5,888 nucleotides of DNA from an uncultured Moraxella sp. (lineage in GTDB: Bacteria > Pseudomonadota > Gammaproteobacteria > Pseudomonadales > Moraxellaceae): the NCBI GenBank assembly GCA_916720335.1, contig CAKAQU010000101.1:1-5888 (forward strand), in the 5' to 3' direction. Shown piece by piece: positions 5,878 to 5,888 of the stretch (within the stretch, counting starts at the first letter, position 1; each line of letters opens with the position of its first letter). The notes under the pieces are model-generated. The model was not told the origin of the DNA and searched no databases. It saw nothing but the letters and a program-made list of their open reading frames with translations. Both the position numbers and the translations under genes were made by a program.

Positions 5878-5888
5878 TATGATAATGG

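Overview
The window looks like chromosomal DNA from an AT-rich gammaproteobacterium. The best guess is Moraxellaceae (Moraxella or a near relative), based on the style of the LeuD, LeuB, aldolase and RuvA proteins and on a background near 40-45% GC in the housekeeping genes. This is inferred from recalled family resemblance, not from a search. No insertion sequence, CRISPR array, phage gene or replication origin was seen.

Layout. (1) 2-196: the C-terminal end of an unrecognised protein that runs in from the left. (2) 231-764: a PEBP/YbhB-type cytoplasmic protein with a possible promoter just upstream. (3) 879-3214: a leucine-biosynthesis cluster, leuD - small PD-(D/E)XK-like gene - leuB. The middle gene overlaps the leuD stop codon as ATGA and is far more AT-rich than its neighbours, so it looks like a foreign insertion riding on leu transcription. 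(4) 3240-3393: a self-contained tRNA unit of sigma-70-like promoter, CAT-anticodon tRNA (most likely the lysidine-modified tRNA-Ile2) and a strong intrinsic terminator. (5) 3500-5206: an extended -10 promoter, then class II fructose-bisphosphate aldolase (fba) followed after 1 nt by ruvA. The fba reading frame is broken by one missing base in a run of A at 3877-3880. (6) 5230-5877, minus strand: an SGNH/GDSL esterase with a twin-arginine lipoprotein signal, convergent with ruvA.

Working together: LeuD (small subunit of isopropylmalate isomerase) and LeuB (isopropylmalate dehydrogenase) catalyse successive steps of leucine synthesis. LeuC, the partner of LeuD, is not in the window. Fba serves glycolysis or gluconeogenesis. 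RuvA binds Holliday junctions and needs RuvB, which does not follow it here.

The two points most worth attention are the nuclease-fold gene embedded in the leu cluster and the single-base frameshift in a normally important aldolase gene whose translation appears to feed ruvA. I found no convincing multi-gene novel system.
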